Notes under the pieces: model-generated | What the model was told of the DNA's origin: nothing | Databases searched by the model: none | Seen by the model: only the letters and a program-made list of their open reading frames with translations | From: Natronococcus pandeyae | GTDB taxonomy: Archaea > Halobacteriota > Halobacteria > Halobacteriales > Natrialbaceae | Length of the DNA: 64,000 nt | Assembly (NCBI RefSeq): GCF_008122205.1 | Contig: NZ_PHNJ01000007.1 | Span: 1 to 64,000, forward strand | Direction: 5' to 3' | Position numbers and translations under genes: made by a program | Shown: positions 9,768 to 18,465 of the stretch, piece by piece | Layout of the letters: each line of letters begins with the position of its first letter | Numbering within the stretch: position 1 is the stretch's first letter

Positions 9768-9950
9768 TCACTCCATCCAGTCTGCGGCGCCACGCGGTGG
9801 ACAGAAGACGTCGACCCCCTCAACGGGGATATCACCGGTGTTCTCCGCCGCGTGTGTCTCATGACTGTACAGGATGTACGTGTCGCCCGGACCGATCGTC
9901 ACCGTATCTTCCTCAATGGTGAAGGTAAGTTCGCCCCGGTAGACGAACCC
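9768..9950 (-). pseudogene. Cupin gene fragment, 5' part missing
   Basis: The last about 60 codons of a cupin gene are readable: GFVYRGELTFTIEEDTVTI, then GPGDTYILYSHETHAAENTG and a C-terminus ending in DWME. The upstream half of the cupin barrel is missing. Reading further upstream on this strand gives only antisense of the neighbouring VOC fragment. The loss point is near 9945-9955. An apparent longer frame to 10085 is a chimera of real cupin sequence and antisense sequence. Confidence 0.6.
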
Positions 9951-10145
9951 GATCCCGACCGCGAGACGATCGACCACATCGCGGTGTCCGTCGACGATGC
10001 CGACGCCGAGACGGAGCGGATGGTCGAGGAAACCGGCTGTGTCGTCATCGACGGACCGCTGACCATAGACGCGGCAAACGCTCACGTCTCGTTCATCGAG
10101 GGCCCCGACGGCTACGTGGTCGAACTCGTTGAACAGTTGGACTAA
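9945..10145 (+). pseudogene. VOC/glyoxalase-family gene fragment, 5' part missing
   Basis: The C-terminal half of a vicinal-oxygen-chelate domain can be read: IDHIAVSVDDADAETERMVE, then a segment ending in FIEGPDGYVVELVEQLD and a TAA. The glutamate in YVVELVE matches the usual metal-ligand position. The N-terminal beta-alpha-beta module is missing. The fragment starts exactly where the opposite-strand cupin fragment stops. This points to a deletion that fused the two genes head to head through their lost 5' ends. Confidence 0.6.
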
Positions 10146-10445
10146 CGTCGACTTGCATTAGAGCACGCAGCGAGCGCCGTCCCGGAGTCGTAACCCTGCG
10201 TGGCTGTCGCCGGGCGACACGGAGTTGATTCAGAGTGCCGACACGGAATCGTCAACTCGTACGGTCTGTTGTACCGATTTACCGGCGGAACCGCAGACCC
10301 GTCGCGGTTTCGCCGGCAACGACTGACAACAGTCCGTATCAGAGTATCCGGTCAGCAGCGAGAACGGCCGTCGAGGACGGCTCGTCTCGCCCGAGAGCTG
10401 CTCGAGAGGGAAATTTATGCGAGAGCGGTGCGAAGTGTTGGGGGC
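10146..10445. promoter_or_regulatory. Upstream region of the IMPDH/GMPR-family gene
   Basis: No gene seen. An archaeal TATA-like element (AAATTTATG) lies at about 10411-10419, some 27 bases before the ATG at 10446. This spacing predicts a transcription start at or next to the start codon, so a leaderless mRNA as is common in haloarchaea. The frame is open upstream to 10200, but that extension has no conserved character and precedes the promoter. Confidence 0.45.
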
Positions 10446-11567
10446 ATGAACGATCTACGCACGGGGTTGAGCTACGGTGACGTCCTCCTCGTCCCGAAGC
10501 GCTCGCCAGTCGAAAGCCGCAGCAACGTGGATCTCTCGGCGCCGCTGACGCCAGCCATCGAGCTCGAGACACCGCTCGTCTCCGCGGCGATGGACACCGT
10601 GACGGAGGCGGCGCTGGCAGCCGAACTTTCGCGCGCCGGGGGACTCGGGATCGTACACCGCTTCCTCACACCGACCGAACAGGCCGACCAGGTCGAGCAG
10701 GTGAAAGCCGCCGACGAGCGGGTCGGGGCTGCCGTGGGGATCAACGAGGACTACGTCGAACGCAGTGGCGCCCTGCTCGAGGCCGGCGTCGACGTCCTCG
10801 TGGTCGACGTGGCCCACGGCCACCTCGAGCGGACGCTCGAGGCCGTCGAGACGCTCCGGTCGGAGTTCCCGACCATCGACCTCGTCGCCGGGAACGTCGC
10901 CACCCCCGCGGGTGTCGAAGATCTCGCGGCGGCTGGCGCCGACTGCGTGAAAGTGGGTATCGGGCCCGGCTCGCACTGCACGACACGGAAAGTCGCCGGC
11001 GCCGGCGTCCCCCAGCTGACCGCCGTCGACGACTGCGCGGCCGCCGCCGAGGATGTGGGTGTCACCATCTGCGCTGATGGTGGCATCCGCACCGCCGGCG
11101 ACGCAGTGAAGGCGCTGATGGCGGGAGCCGACACCGTGATGCTCGGCAGTCTCTTCGCCGGCACCGAAGAGGCGCCCGGGGCAGTGGTCGAGGTCGACGG
11201 AACACGGTACAAGCGTTCGCGGGGGATGGCAACCACGACCGCAGCCGAAAAGCGCGACGACAAGGCGAACAACGTGCGCGCCGACGAAGGGATCGAGGCG
11301 CTGACACCGTACAAGGGGCCGGTCGCCGACGTCGTCGCCGAGTTCCGCGCCGGCATCCAGTCCGGCCTCTCCTACTGTGGCGGGCGGACGATCCCGGCCG
11401 CCCGGGAACAGGCCGAATTCATGCGCGTCGCACCCAGCGCAAAAGAACGCGAGGGATACCACGCGGATCACGATTGGGAAGGCGTCAGCGTGGACAGCGA
11501 AGGGCCCGCTGGCGACTCACAGACGCCCGACGAGCGCGTGGACACCGCTGCCGAGAGCGACGACTGA
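10446..11567 (+). CDS. IMP dehydrogenase/GMP reductase-family enzyme without CBS domains
   Basis: A 373-residue TIM-barrel purine enzyme, either IMP to XMP (IMPDH) or GMP to IMP (GMP reductase). The start is the ATG at 10446 ([20 protein letters not shown]). The catalytic loop [10 protein letters not shown] has Cys178. The phosphate-binding segment [10 protein letters not shown] follows, then a flap region [13 protein letters not shown]. Typical IMPDHs carry a CBS pair of about 120 residues after the first 90. Here the barrel is continuous, so allosteric CBS control is absent. The C-terminus has an acidic haloarchaeal tail. Lack of CBS favours GMP reductase or a CBS-less IMPDH, which sequence reading alone cannot decide. 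Confidence 0.82.
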   Translation: MNDLRTGLSYGDVLLVPKRSPVESRSNVDLSAPLTPAIELETPLVSAAMDTVTEAALAAELSRAGGLGIVHRFLTPTEQADQVEQVKAADERVGAAVGINEDYVERSGALLEAGVDVLVVDVAHGHLERTLEAVETLRSEFPTIDLVAGNVATPAGVEDLAAAGADCVKVGIGPGSHCTTRKVAGAGVPQLTAVDDCAAAAEDVGVTICADGGIRTAGDAVKALMAGADTVMLGSLFAGTEEAPGAVVEVDGTRYKRSRGMATTTAAEKRDDKANNVRADEGIEALTPYKGPVADVVAEFRAGIQSGLSYCGGRTIPAAREQAEFMRVAPSAKEREGYHADHDWEGVSVDSEGPAGDSQTPDERVDTAAESDD

Positions 11568-11784
11568 GCCCACAATCGGACAGGGTAGCGGTCGCATCCA
11601 GAGCGTTACAGACACGGGGGACCTGATCGAGCCGCGTTCTCGAACGGATCTGAGACGCGCGTTCGATGTCATCCAGGCCAGCAGAACGGCGGGTTCAGCG
11701 TTCGGTCAACAACAAAAAAGAACGCGCTCTACCGCTCGCAGCTCTCCGAAGCGATCACCGCCAGGGCGTTACGCGGGGAGGAGA

Positions 11785-14700
11785 TCACTGGAACTCGACG
11801 TCCTCGAGTTCTGGATCTTCGGAGCCACCGAGCGCCTCACGATGCTCGGCGGCGACGAGACCGGAGCGGAGCGTGACGTCGGGGCGCCGGACGCGGATGC
11901 TCGCATTGGAGTCGGCCTCGGTGGTATCGTCGATAGCGAAATCCTCGATGAGAACACCGGACGGGTCCGTGTCGGAGGTCTCCGTACAGCGGATCGTCGG
12001 GGCGACGACATCAACGCCACAGAACAGGTCGAGACCCCTGATCTGCCCGCCGTCGGCCCCGCTGTTGATCCGCACGACGTCGTTGTCGGCGCCGCTGGCG
12101 TCGATGGCGATCCGTTCGGCGATCGGCTGGCCGCCGTTGAGCCAGAGTCCCGCACCGGGATAGTCTTGCTCCGATCCGGTATCGAGGCGGAGCCGACAGT
12201 CGAGAGCCTCGTCAGCCTCTCCGAGCCGGAGGTTGCCGTTCCCGCAGTTGACCGCCATACTGTGAGCGATGATGTTGTCGCCGGGGCTGTTTCGCACGTA
12301 GAAGCCGTTGTCGACGAACTCTTCGACGTAACACTGCGTCCAGACGTCGATGCCGGTGTGTGGTGGATCGGCACTAATACCGATCGAATGGCCGACCGAC
12401 GGCTCGTCGGGATCCTCGACCTCGCCATCCGGCAGGGAGAGGTTCCGAATCACCGAAAGTGCGCTCTCCTCTCGTGTGTTGACCATGCAGGTGTAGCGGT
12501 CGCCACTCTCGGGGCCGTGGCTCCAGCGCTGGCCGACGAGTTCGACGTTATCGATCAGGCAGCGCCCGACGTGGGCGGTGATGAGCCCGGCGTCTCGTTC
12601 GGGTTGGTCGCTGATATCGACATCGACGTTCCGCAGAACGACGTGCTGTGGTGGGTTGTCGCTGCCCCACCGTCCGAACTCGAACGCGAGCCCGATGTCA
12701 GGATTCTGGATTTGGAGCGTCGCCCGTGGATCGCCGCTGATCCCGAAGTACCGGATCGGTCCGTTGAGCACGAACTGCGTGTTCCAGTCGTAGCTACCCA
12801 TCGGGAGCACGAACTCGTGGTTGACCTCGTCCTGTCTCGCGAGGTACGCACGGAGCTCCGCGGCCAGATCGCCGTCGACGTCGATCGACGGCTCGAGGGA
12901 GACGTCGACGGTCGTGACGCCGAGAGAAGGGGTGTCGAGCGCTGCCAGTAGTCCGCGACTGGCAGCAGTCGTTCGGATGCGATCGAAACAGAACCGAAAG
13001 CTCGAGGTCCGCGAGCTGCCGCCGTGGATCCCCTCGGTGGCGACGAGGAACTCGCTCTCGAGCGGGTAGTCGACACGGGCACGCCCGCGCGTATAGGGAT
13101 CGCCACCCCCGTCACAGACCACCCAGTAAGCCTCGTCGGCCGGAAGGTCGGCGGTGAACACGACGGTCTCCCCCGCCTCGAGGTCGGCGACCGACTGCTC
13201 GGACAGCACGCTCCCCTCGTCGTCGGTCAGGTACGCCGTACTCGCCTCGGTCTCCGCCGAAAGACGGCACTCGAGGCCGGAGACCGCCTCGGTCGTCCGC
13301 AGGCGAACCCCGGACCGGCTCGAATACTGGGATTGGCTCGCGGTATCGGCGCCGAGATCGAGTGCCGCCAGGTCGTCTTCCACTTCGATCGTTCGGACGC
13401 GGTCGATACAGAACCGAACGCTCGAGGTCCGCAAGCTGCCGCCGTGGATCCCCTCGGTAGCGACGAGAGACTCGCTCTCGAGCGGGTAGTCGACACGGGC
13501 CCGCCCGCGCGTATAGGGATCGCCGCCGCCGTCACAGACCACCCAGTAGGCCTCGTCGGCCTCGAGCGCAGTGTTGAATACGACGGTCTCACCCGCCTCG
13601 AGGTCGGCGACCGACTGCTCGGACAGCACGCTTCCCTCGTCGTCGGTCAAGTAGGCTCTAGTCGCCTCGGTCTCCCCGGAAAGGCGGCATTCGAGGCCGT
13701 GAACCGCCTCGGTCGTCCGCAGGCGGACTCCGGACCGGCCCGAGTAGCCAGCTTCCCCCTCGGTATCGCTCCCGAGACCGAGCGTCTCGGTCTCGCGCTC
13801 GAGTTCGAGCATACTTATGCCGCTCTCGAGTTCGTCGAGCGGCGACGGATCACCGGGTTCGGGACGAATCTGATCGAGACAGTACCGGTAGTTTTCGGAC
13901 TGCTCGGTACCGTTATAGATGCCGTGGGTCACTTCCAGAGAATCGTACTGGAGTGGATAGTCAACTGCGGCTCGGCCACGGACGTACGCCTGCCCCCGGG
14001 CGTCACAGACGATCCGATAGGCGCCACCGGCCGCGAGCTCGGTGTCGAACGCGAAGGTGTCGCCGGCCTCGAGCGTGGCGATCAGCTGTCGTTCGAGCAC
14101 CGCGCCCGAATCATCGGTCAGATAAGCCGTGACAAGCCCCTCGCTCTCTGCGGAGAGCCGACACTCCAGGCCGTCGATATGGTCGGTCGCCTCGAAGCGA
14201 ACGCCGGAGGGGTGGGTCAGGCTGCCCCAGGACTGGCCCTCGTCGTCGCGTCCGAGATCGAGCGCGCCGACCATCCCCGACACGGTCGGCTGAATCCAGT
14301 CGAGACAGTAGCGATAGCTGTCCGACTGGGCGCCGTCGCCCGCAAAGATGCCGTGGGTCACCGCGAGCGAGTCGCTCGCGATCGGATAGTCGACCGCGGC
14401 GCGGCCCCGAACGTAGTCGTCGCCCTCCGCATCACAGACGACCCAGTAGGCCTCGTCGGCCAGAAGGTCGGTCTCGAAGCTGAACACGTCACCCGCCTCG
14501 AGCTCGGCGATCGCCTGCTGGTCGAGCACGGTCCCCTCGTCGTCGGTCAGGTAGGCGGTCGTCAGCCCCTCGGTCTCCGCCGAGATGCGACACGCCAGGC
14601 CGGTGATCGCCTGGGTCGGCTGTACGCGAACGCCGGACTGGTTGCTCAACCCGCTCCAGGACTGGCCCTCGTCGTCGCGCTCGAGGTCGAGCGCGTCGCC

Positions 14701-15201
14701 GATCTCGGTGGCCGTCTCGCCGGTTCTGATCCGATCGATACAGTAGCGGTAACTGCTCGACTGTGCACCGTCGCCGGCGTAGATGCCGTGGGTAACCGCT
14801 AAGCGGTCGCTCTCGAGAGGGTACTCCACCGCCGCGCGGCCCCGAACGTAGTTCCGGCCCCGAGCATCACAGAGAATCCAGTACGTCTCGTCGGCCGCAA
14901 GCTCGCGCTCGAACGCGAAGGTGTCGCCGGCCTCGAGCGTGGCGACCGACTGTCGTTCCAGGATCTCGCCCGAATCGTCCGTCAGGTAGGCCGTCAGAAT
15001 CCCCGCCGTCTCTGCGGAGAGCCGACACTCCAGGCCGTCGACGACCGCCGTCGTCTCGAGTCTGATGCCCGAGCGGTTGTTCTGAAACGGTTGGCCCTCG
15101 TCGTCGCTCTCGAGATACAGCGTATTCCCGCTAGTTGCCCCATTTCCACCGTCTGACTCGTTGCTCGTCTCGTCCACCGCGTGCTCTGTGCTAAATGCCA
15201 T
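11785..15201 (-). CDS. Large repeat protein: five ~140-residue modules plus C-terminal beta-helix
   Basis: A 1138-residue protein. After about 27 residues come five homologous modules (15120-14720, 14700-14280, 14270-13850, 13800-13380, 13370-12960). Each contains SGVR, GLECRLSAET, TAYLTDD.G.VL, LEAGDTF, AYWVVCD, YVRGRAAVDYPL, THGI and a closing YRYC.DRI; each module has three conserved cysteines. The last about 385 residues resemble a right-handed parallel beta-helix like pectate-lyase or tail-spike folds (WNTQFVLNGPIRYFGISG, VVLRNVDVDI, DNGFYVRNSP). No Sec, Tat or sorting signal is visible, although the architecture looks extracellular. Function unknown: a carbohydrate-binding or surface adhesin/glycan-active protein is an inference. 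Confidence 0.8.
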   Translation of the reverse strand: MAFSTEHAVDETSNESDGGNGATSGNTLYLESDDEGQPFQNNRSGIRLETTAVVDGLECRLSAETAGILTAYLTDDSGEILERQSVATLEAGDTFAFERELAADETYWILCDARGRNYVRGRAAVEYPLESDRLAVTHGIYAGDGAQSSSYRYCIDRIRTGETATEIGDALDLERDDEGQSWSGLSNQSGVRVQPTQAITGLACRISAETEGLTTAYLTDDEGTVLDQQAIAELEAGDVFSFETDLLADEAYWVVCDAEGDDYVRGRAAVDYPIASDSLAVTHGIFAGDGAQSDSYRYCLDWIQPTVSGMVGALDLGRDDEGQSWGSLTHPSGVRFEATDHIDGLECRLSAESEGLVTAYLTDDSGAVLERQLIATLEAGDTFAFDTELAAGGAYRIVCDARGQAYVRGRAAVDYPLQYDSLEVTHGIYNGTEQSENYRYCLDQIRPEPGDPSPLDELESGISMLELERETETLGLGSDTEGEAGYSGRSGVRLRTTEAVHGLECRLSGETEATRAYLTDDEGSVLSEQSVADLEAGETVVFNTALEADEAYWVVCDGGGDPYTRGRARVDYPLESESLVATEGIHGGSLRTSSVRFCIDRVRTIEVEDDLAALDLGADTASQSQYSSRSGVRLRTTEAVSGLECRLSAETEASTAYLTDDEGSVLSEQSVADLEAGETVVFTADLPADEAYWVVCDGGGDPYTRGRARVDYPLESEFLVATEGIHGGSSRTSSFRFCFDRIRTTAASRGLLAALDTPSLGVTTVDVSLEPSIDVDGDLAAELRAYLARQDEVNHEFVLPMGSYDWNTQFVLNGPIRYFGISGDPRATLQIQNPDIGLAFEFGRWGSDNPPQHVVLRNVDVDISDQPERDAGLITAHVGRCLIDNVELVGQRWSHGPESGDRYTCMVNTREESALSVIRNLSLPDGEVEDPDEPSVGHSIGISADPPHTGIDVWTQCYVEEFVDNGFYVRNSPGDNIIAHSMAVNCGNGNLRLGEADEALDCRLRLDTGSEQDYPGAGLWLNGGQPIAERIAIDASGADNDVVRINSGADGGQIRGLDLFCGVDVVAPTIRCTETSDTDPSGVLIEDFAIDDTTEADSNASIRVRRPDVTLRSGLVAAEHREALGGSEDPELEDVEFQ
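12961..13810 (-). repeat. Near-identical 420-bp tandem duplication inside the repeat protein gene
   Basis: Modules 4 and 5 are almost identical at the DNA level with an exact period of 420 bases. For example, the sequence starting at 13411 matches that at 12991, and 13475 matches 13055. Modules 1-3 are clearly older and more diverged. This indicates a recent in-frame duplication of one whole module, which changes the repeat number without shifting the frame. Confidence 0.8.
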
Positions 15202-15753
15202 CTCTCCTGATTACGCCCGGATTACCGCCGGATCGGCCGCTCCTACGGTTCTGTCGTTGGTGAGTGCATGACATCTGCTTATTCAAGTCCTCGCAACTGT
15301 ATTATCTAATTATAGAATGATACGTAGTATAAAAACGTTGTTGTATGCTGAATTTTATCCTGCATCCGAAAGACGGACGCTAACTTATTAGACGCAGAAA
15401 GTTAATATCTCAAGTAATTCAGGAATTACTGTAATTCTGAGTGATGGCTTCTTTTCATCGATTGTTTTCAGGTGCGCTCTTAATTCAGCGACCAAACCCT
15501 GCTCTGCACGGCGTTACAGATCGTGTACGGCCTGTAATCGGACGCGCACACCCAGCCCGGAGAGTTCCGAGAACGTGACGGGATACTGGGTATCTCGTTC
15601 GCAGAGCAGAACGCGACGCGTTCTGTGGATGGGCGTCCACCGTGGCATGTGCCGTACGAGACCAGCGAACCGACTCTCCAGGACAATGTCGGGCCCCAGC
15701 CACTTTCTTTTCTTATCGGATAGAGTTATTAATAGTCCTGTTCTATTATACGT
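15202..15753. other. AT-rich divergent intergenic region
   Basis: No gene is supported in these 552 bases. The part at 15300-15430 is strongly AT-rich and probably holds the promoter of the minus-strand repeat-protein gene. The last about 50 bases before 15754 (AGTTATTAATAG, CTATTATACG) look like the promoter of the lipoprotein gene. The middle (15480-15720) has GC-rich sequence without a recognisable gene and may be a remnant. Confidence 0.4.
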
Positions 15754-16485
15754 ATGGATCGGAGACTGTTTACAAAGGCGGCTGGCGTCTCGCTCGCCGG
15801 TGCTCTCGCAGGATGTACATCCCTTGGTCCTGGATCCGATGACGATTCGGATGGGACGGATGACACCGACACCCTTGCCGACGACGAGGGCGAGACAGAT
15901 GATTCCACAGAAGCCGATGACGACGAGCAGGCTGATGACGAGGAACAAGAGGCGGACGAGCAGGACGACGACGAACAGCGGGAGGAAGACGACGAGGAAC
16001 AGACCGACGACGATGAAGACGTAGATGAGCAGACCGATGACGACGAGGACGACGGCGACGAAGAGCAAAACGACGAAGCAGAGCAGGACGGTGACGAGGA
16101 GCAAGAGGAAGACGACCAGGACGACGACGACGACGATGGCCCCCCAGAGGCCGGAGAGATGGATGCAGAGATCAGTATGGACGACGAGCTCGAGGGGCTG
16201 CTCGAGGTCGTTCACCACGAGTTTAGCTGGGAGTCAGGGCAGGGTTCGCACCTCTGTAACATCAATCTCGAGGTGCGAAACGGGTCCGCAGATCACCAGC
16301 TCTGGTTCGAGGCCGTCGGAGAAATCACGGACGAAAACGGGAACTCGCTGGCTGGCGACGTGAACCAGTTCGGTCTCGATCCCGAAGAAACGGGGACGTT
16401 TACGTTCTCCGTAGACCAGTGCGCCGATGCAACGGGATACCGGCTGACGTTCGACGCACACGAGGTCTCAGAGGTCTCCGACTGA
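15754..16485 (+). CDS. Acidic-linker Tat lipoprotein with FxLYD-like C-terminal domain
   Basis: A 243-residue exported lipoprotein. The N-terminus MDRRLFTKAAG has an RR motif, and the lipobox LAGC has the lipid-anchor Cys21. Residues about 28-130 are almost only Asp, Glu and Gln with a few Thr and Ala, a long, highly charged spacer. The last about 100 residues form a beta-rich domain (HEFSWESGQGSHLCNINLEV, later ENGNSLAGDVNQFGLDPEETGTFTF) resembling FxLYD domains of haloarchaeal lipoproteins. The charged linker would hold the domain away from the membrane. Function unknown. Confidence 0.8.
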   Translation: MDRRLFTKAAGVSLAGALAGCTSLGPGSDDDSDGTDDTDTLADDEGETDDSTEADDDEQADDEEQEADEQDDDEQREEDDEEQTDDDEDVDEQTDDDEDDGDEEQNDEAEQDGDEEQEEDDQDDDDDDGPPEAGEMDAEISMDDELEGLLEVVHHEFSWESGQGSHLCNINLEVRNGSADHQLWFEAVGEITDENGNSLAGDVNQFGLDPEETGTFTFSVDQCADATGYRLTFDAHEVSEVSD

Positions 16486-16489
16486 GCTG

Positions 16490-16560
16490 TACTGACCTCC
16501 TCCCACGACTGAAGTCGTGGGCTTTCGCGCTGCATCCCTGTAACAACTGAAACGGTTTGC
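16490..16560 (-). mobile_element. Solo right end of an IS200/IS605 (IS1341-type) element
   Basis: A near-perfect 20-base palindrome lies at 16502-16521 (CCCACGACT-GA-AGTCGTGGG). It is followed by a GGGCTTTCGCGCTGCATCCCTGTAA tail of which the first 20 or more bases recur exactly at 23258-23283. Such palindromes with the flanking GGAGGAGGTCAG-type end are typical of haloarchaeal TnpB-only elements and their non-autonomous derivatives. No tnpB coding sequence remains next to it. Confidence 0.55.
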
Positions 16561-17469
16561 ACACCGACCGCACTGTCCGGGGTTCTCGCTTGCGTCGCTC
16601 ACGGGTCGTTCCTCCCCGTTCGCGTTCCGCGGTTCTCACTCACTTCGTTCGTTCCGAACCGCGCACGTTCCGAACCGCGCTCCCGTCGTGCGCTCGGGTG
16701 CGCACTGACTGTCAGTGGCTACGATATCGAACGGCCCCTCAGAGTCCCGCTGGTCGGCCCAGAACTGACGGCCAGCTCGCACCGCCATTCGTCAGCGGGG
16801 GCGCCAGTCGACGAGGCGAGGGCGACCAGCCATTTCTGTCGCGGACTCGACGGCGTCTGCAGGCGGGTCCTCGAGTGAACCGATCCCGCTGGCAACAGCG
16901 GAATCAGTCGACCAGGGCAGAACCCACAAACCGAAGTCTCTGAGGGAGGATACTCGTCTTCAGGATGGCGGCAGAGCCTGACTCAGCCGCGAGGAATCCC
17001 ACGGTTGAAGCCGCGAGAGGACCTCACGGATCGAGCAGAACGAAGAGACGTAGTTGCCGAAATCGAAGCACACCGACAGACTGTCGAGACCTATCCGGCC
17101 CCCAGCGAGCAGGTTCGAACAACTCCGCAGTGATCTCGGTGGTCACACCAAACGTCGAAAGCGAATGAGTCGCAAGTGGGGATTCAACTCACCGCTTCTC
17201 CGTGGCTGACAGGTGACGTTTCGCAGGGTGGGTCGGAGGAGCTGCCGTCAGAGGCACAGTGGATCTCCGACCAGATGTGTGTACTCAAAGAACTCATTAA
17301 TACTTTCTGTATGTGGAAGTGTAAGATCAAAATATACCACCTGGCTATATTATAACACAGTCCGTTCCTGTGTGTCGTCGAGTGAACCGTTCAGTGTATT
17401 GATAGAGTTACGTGCAATAAATATAATAAATCACGTCACTTATTATGATAGGATCGGATCCACTCAATA
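16561..17469. other. Gene-free remnant region
   Basis: No intact gene is supported. Around 16990-17025 a degraded palindrome (AATCCCACGGTTGAAGCCG) resembles another IS200/IS605-type end in the opposite orientation. The last about 100 bases (17370-17460) are AT-rich, with ATAAATATAATAAATC near 17420, and are the likely promoter of the DsbA-like gene at 17470. Sequence at 17040-17280 has some coding-like stretches without a recognisable family. Confidence 0.4.
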
Positions 17470-18417
17470 ATGGACGAACGAGGGAGGTCTCTGCAGAGTG
17501 GGTTGGCCCCGCGATCGCGTTCGACGAGACGGACGTTTCTCACGGTAGCGGGCGTAACAATCGGGGTCACCGCTGGGTGTACGGATGCAGGACCAGGGGG
17601 GGACGAGGAGTCCAATGTCGCCGACCCGGAGACGCTCGACGAAGACGACGCGGAGCCCACCGATGACGAAGACGACGCGAGCGAAGAGGAGTCGGCGGAG
17701 ACGACCGACGATGCATCGGACAGTCCGACTGGGGAGACGAACGAATCCGAGGAGACGAGCGACGACCAGGACGAATCCGACGCGGAAGCGACCGAAGAGG
17801 AACCCGACGACGAGCCGAACGAGGGGGCGGAAGACGAGAAACCCGACGAGAGCGCCCTCGAGCACCCGGCGGCCGGGAACATGGCCCACTCACCCGTCCT
17901 CGGGCCGGAGCCGACGAGCGGCGAGGCGACCCTCATCATGTTCGACGATCCGGCGTGTCCGGCCTGCGCGTTCTTCGAGGAGAACGCGTTCCAGGAGCTG
18001 AAACCGCACGCCGACGCGGGTGAGCTGTCGATCGTCTGGCGGGGAATCCCGGTCATCGCAGACTGGTCGGACGCGGCCCTGGAGGTGCTGTGGGCGACGT
18101 ACGAGCGCGACGTCGACGCGTTTTGGGCGCTTCGAGAGTACGCCTTCGAGATCCAGGAGTCGGTCGACAGCGACGACGAGGCCGTCGATCGGTTGCTCGA
18201 CCGCCTCGCGGAGACGACCGCCCTCGACACCGCGGCGATCCGCTCGGAGGCGGAAGCCGGGACGTACGAACGCACGCTGGACCTCGACGAAGACGCGGCC
18301 GCACAGGCCGAAATCGACGCGACGCCGTACTTCTTCCTCTTTCGAGACGGGGAGTTCCGGACCGAGATCCGTGGCGCCGAGGACTACCGCGTGTTCAAGA
18401 GCGCACTCGAACTCTAA
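17470..18417 (+). CDS. DsbA/thioredoxin-fold lipoprotein with acidic linker
   Basis: A 315-residue exported thiol-disulfide protein. The Tat motif TRRTFL (about 19-24) and the lipobox TAGC (Cys37) place it on the outside of the membrane. Residues about 45-130 are a Asp/Glu-rich linker. The catalytic domain starts at about 135. The redox motif is Cys163-Pro-Ala-Cys166 (DDPACPACAFFEENAFQELK), with a cis-proline candidate in IDATPYFFLF and a helical insertion between, as in DsbA/DsbG-like proteins. It probably oxidises or isomerises disulfides of secreted proteins. The next gene, 48 bases downstream, encodes a membrane protein with its own CxxC, suggesting a redox pair. Confidence 0.85.
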   Translation: MDERGRSLQSGLAPRSRSTRRTFLTVAGVTIGVTAGCTDAGPGGDEESNVADPETLDEDDAEPTDDEDDASEEESAETTDDASDSPTGETNESEETSDDQDESDAEATEEEPDDEPNEGAEDEKPDESALEHPAAGNMAHSPVLGPEPTSGEATLIMFDDPACPACAFFEENAFQELKPHADAGELSIVWRGIPVIADWSDAALEVLWATYERDVDAFWALREYAFEIQESVDSDDEAVDRLLDRLAETTALDTAAIRSEAEAGTYERTLDLDEDAAAQAEIDATPYFFLFRDGEFRTEIRGAEDYRVFKSALEL

Positions 18418-18465
18418 CCATGACAGGACAGGAGCGATACCGACCGGACCGGACGGAGGGAGCCG

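Noticed and set aside
13024-14802. 592-codon plus-strand open frame
   Set aside because: It is the shadow of the repeat modules of the minus-strand protein: its repeats mirror the modules and it has no domain. The minus-strand reading has conserved Cys and Trp.
11785-15201. Provirus tail-fibre module
   Set aside because: The beta-helix recalls tail proteins, but no capsid, terminase, portal, integrase or attachment site lies nearby; the gene is treated as cellular.
15514-16218. Long hydrophobic open frame on the minus strand
   Set aside because: It is antisense to the Asp/Glu-rich lipoprotein; GAC/GAG codons read in reverse give Val/Leu/Phe/Ile. The plus-strand gene has a Tat motif, a lipobox and a real domain.
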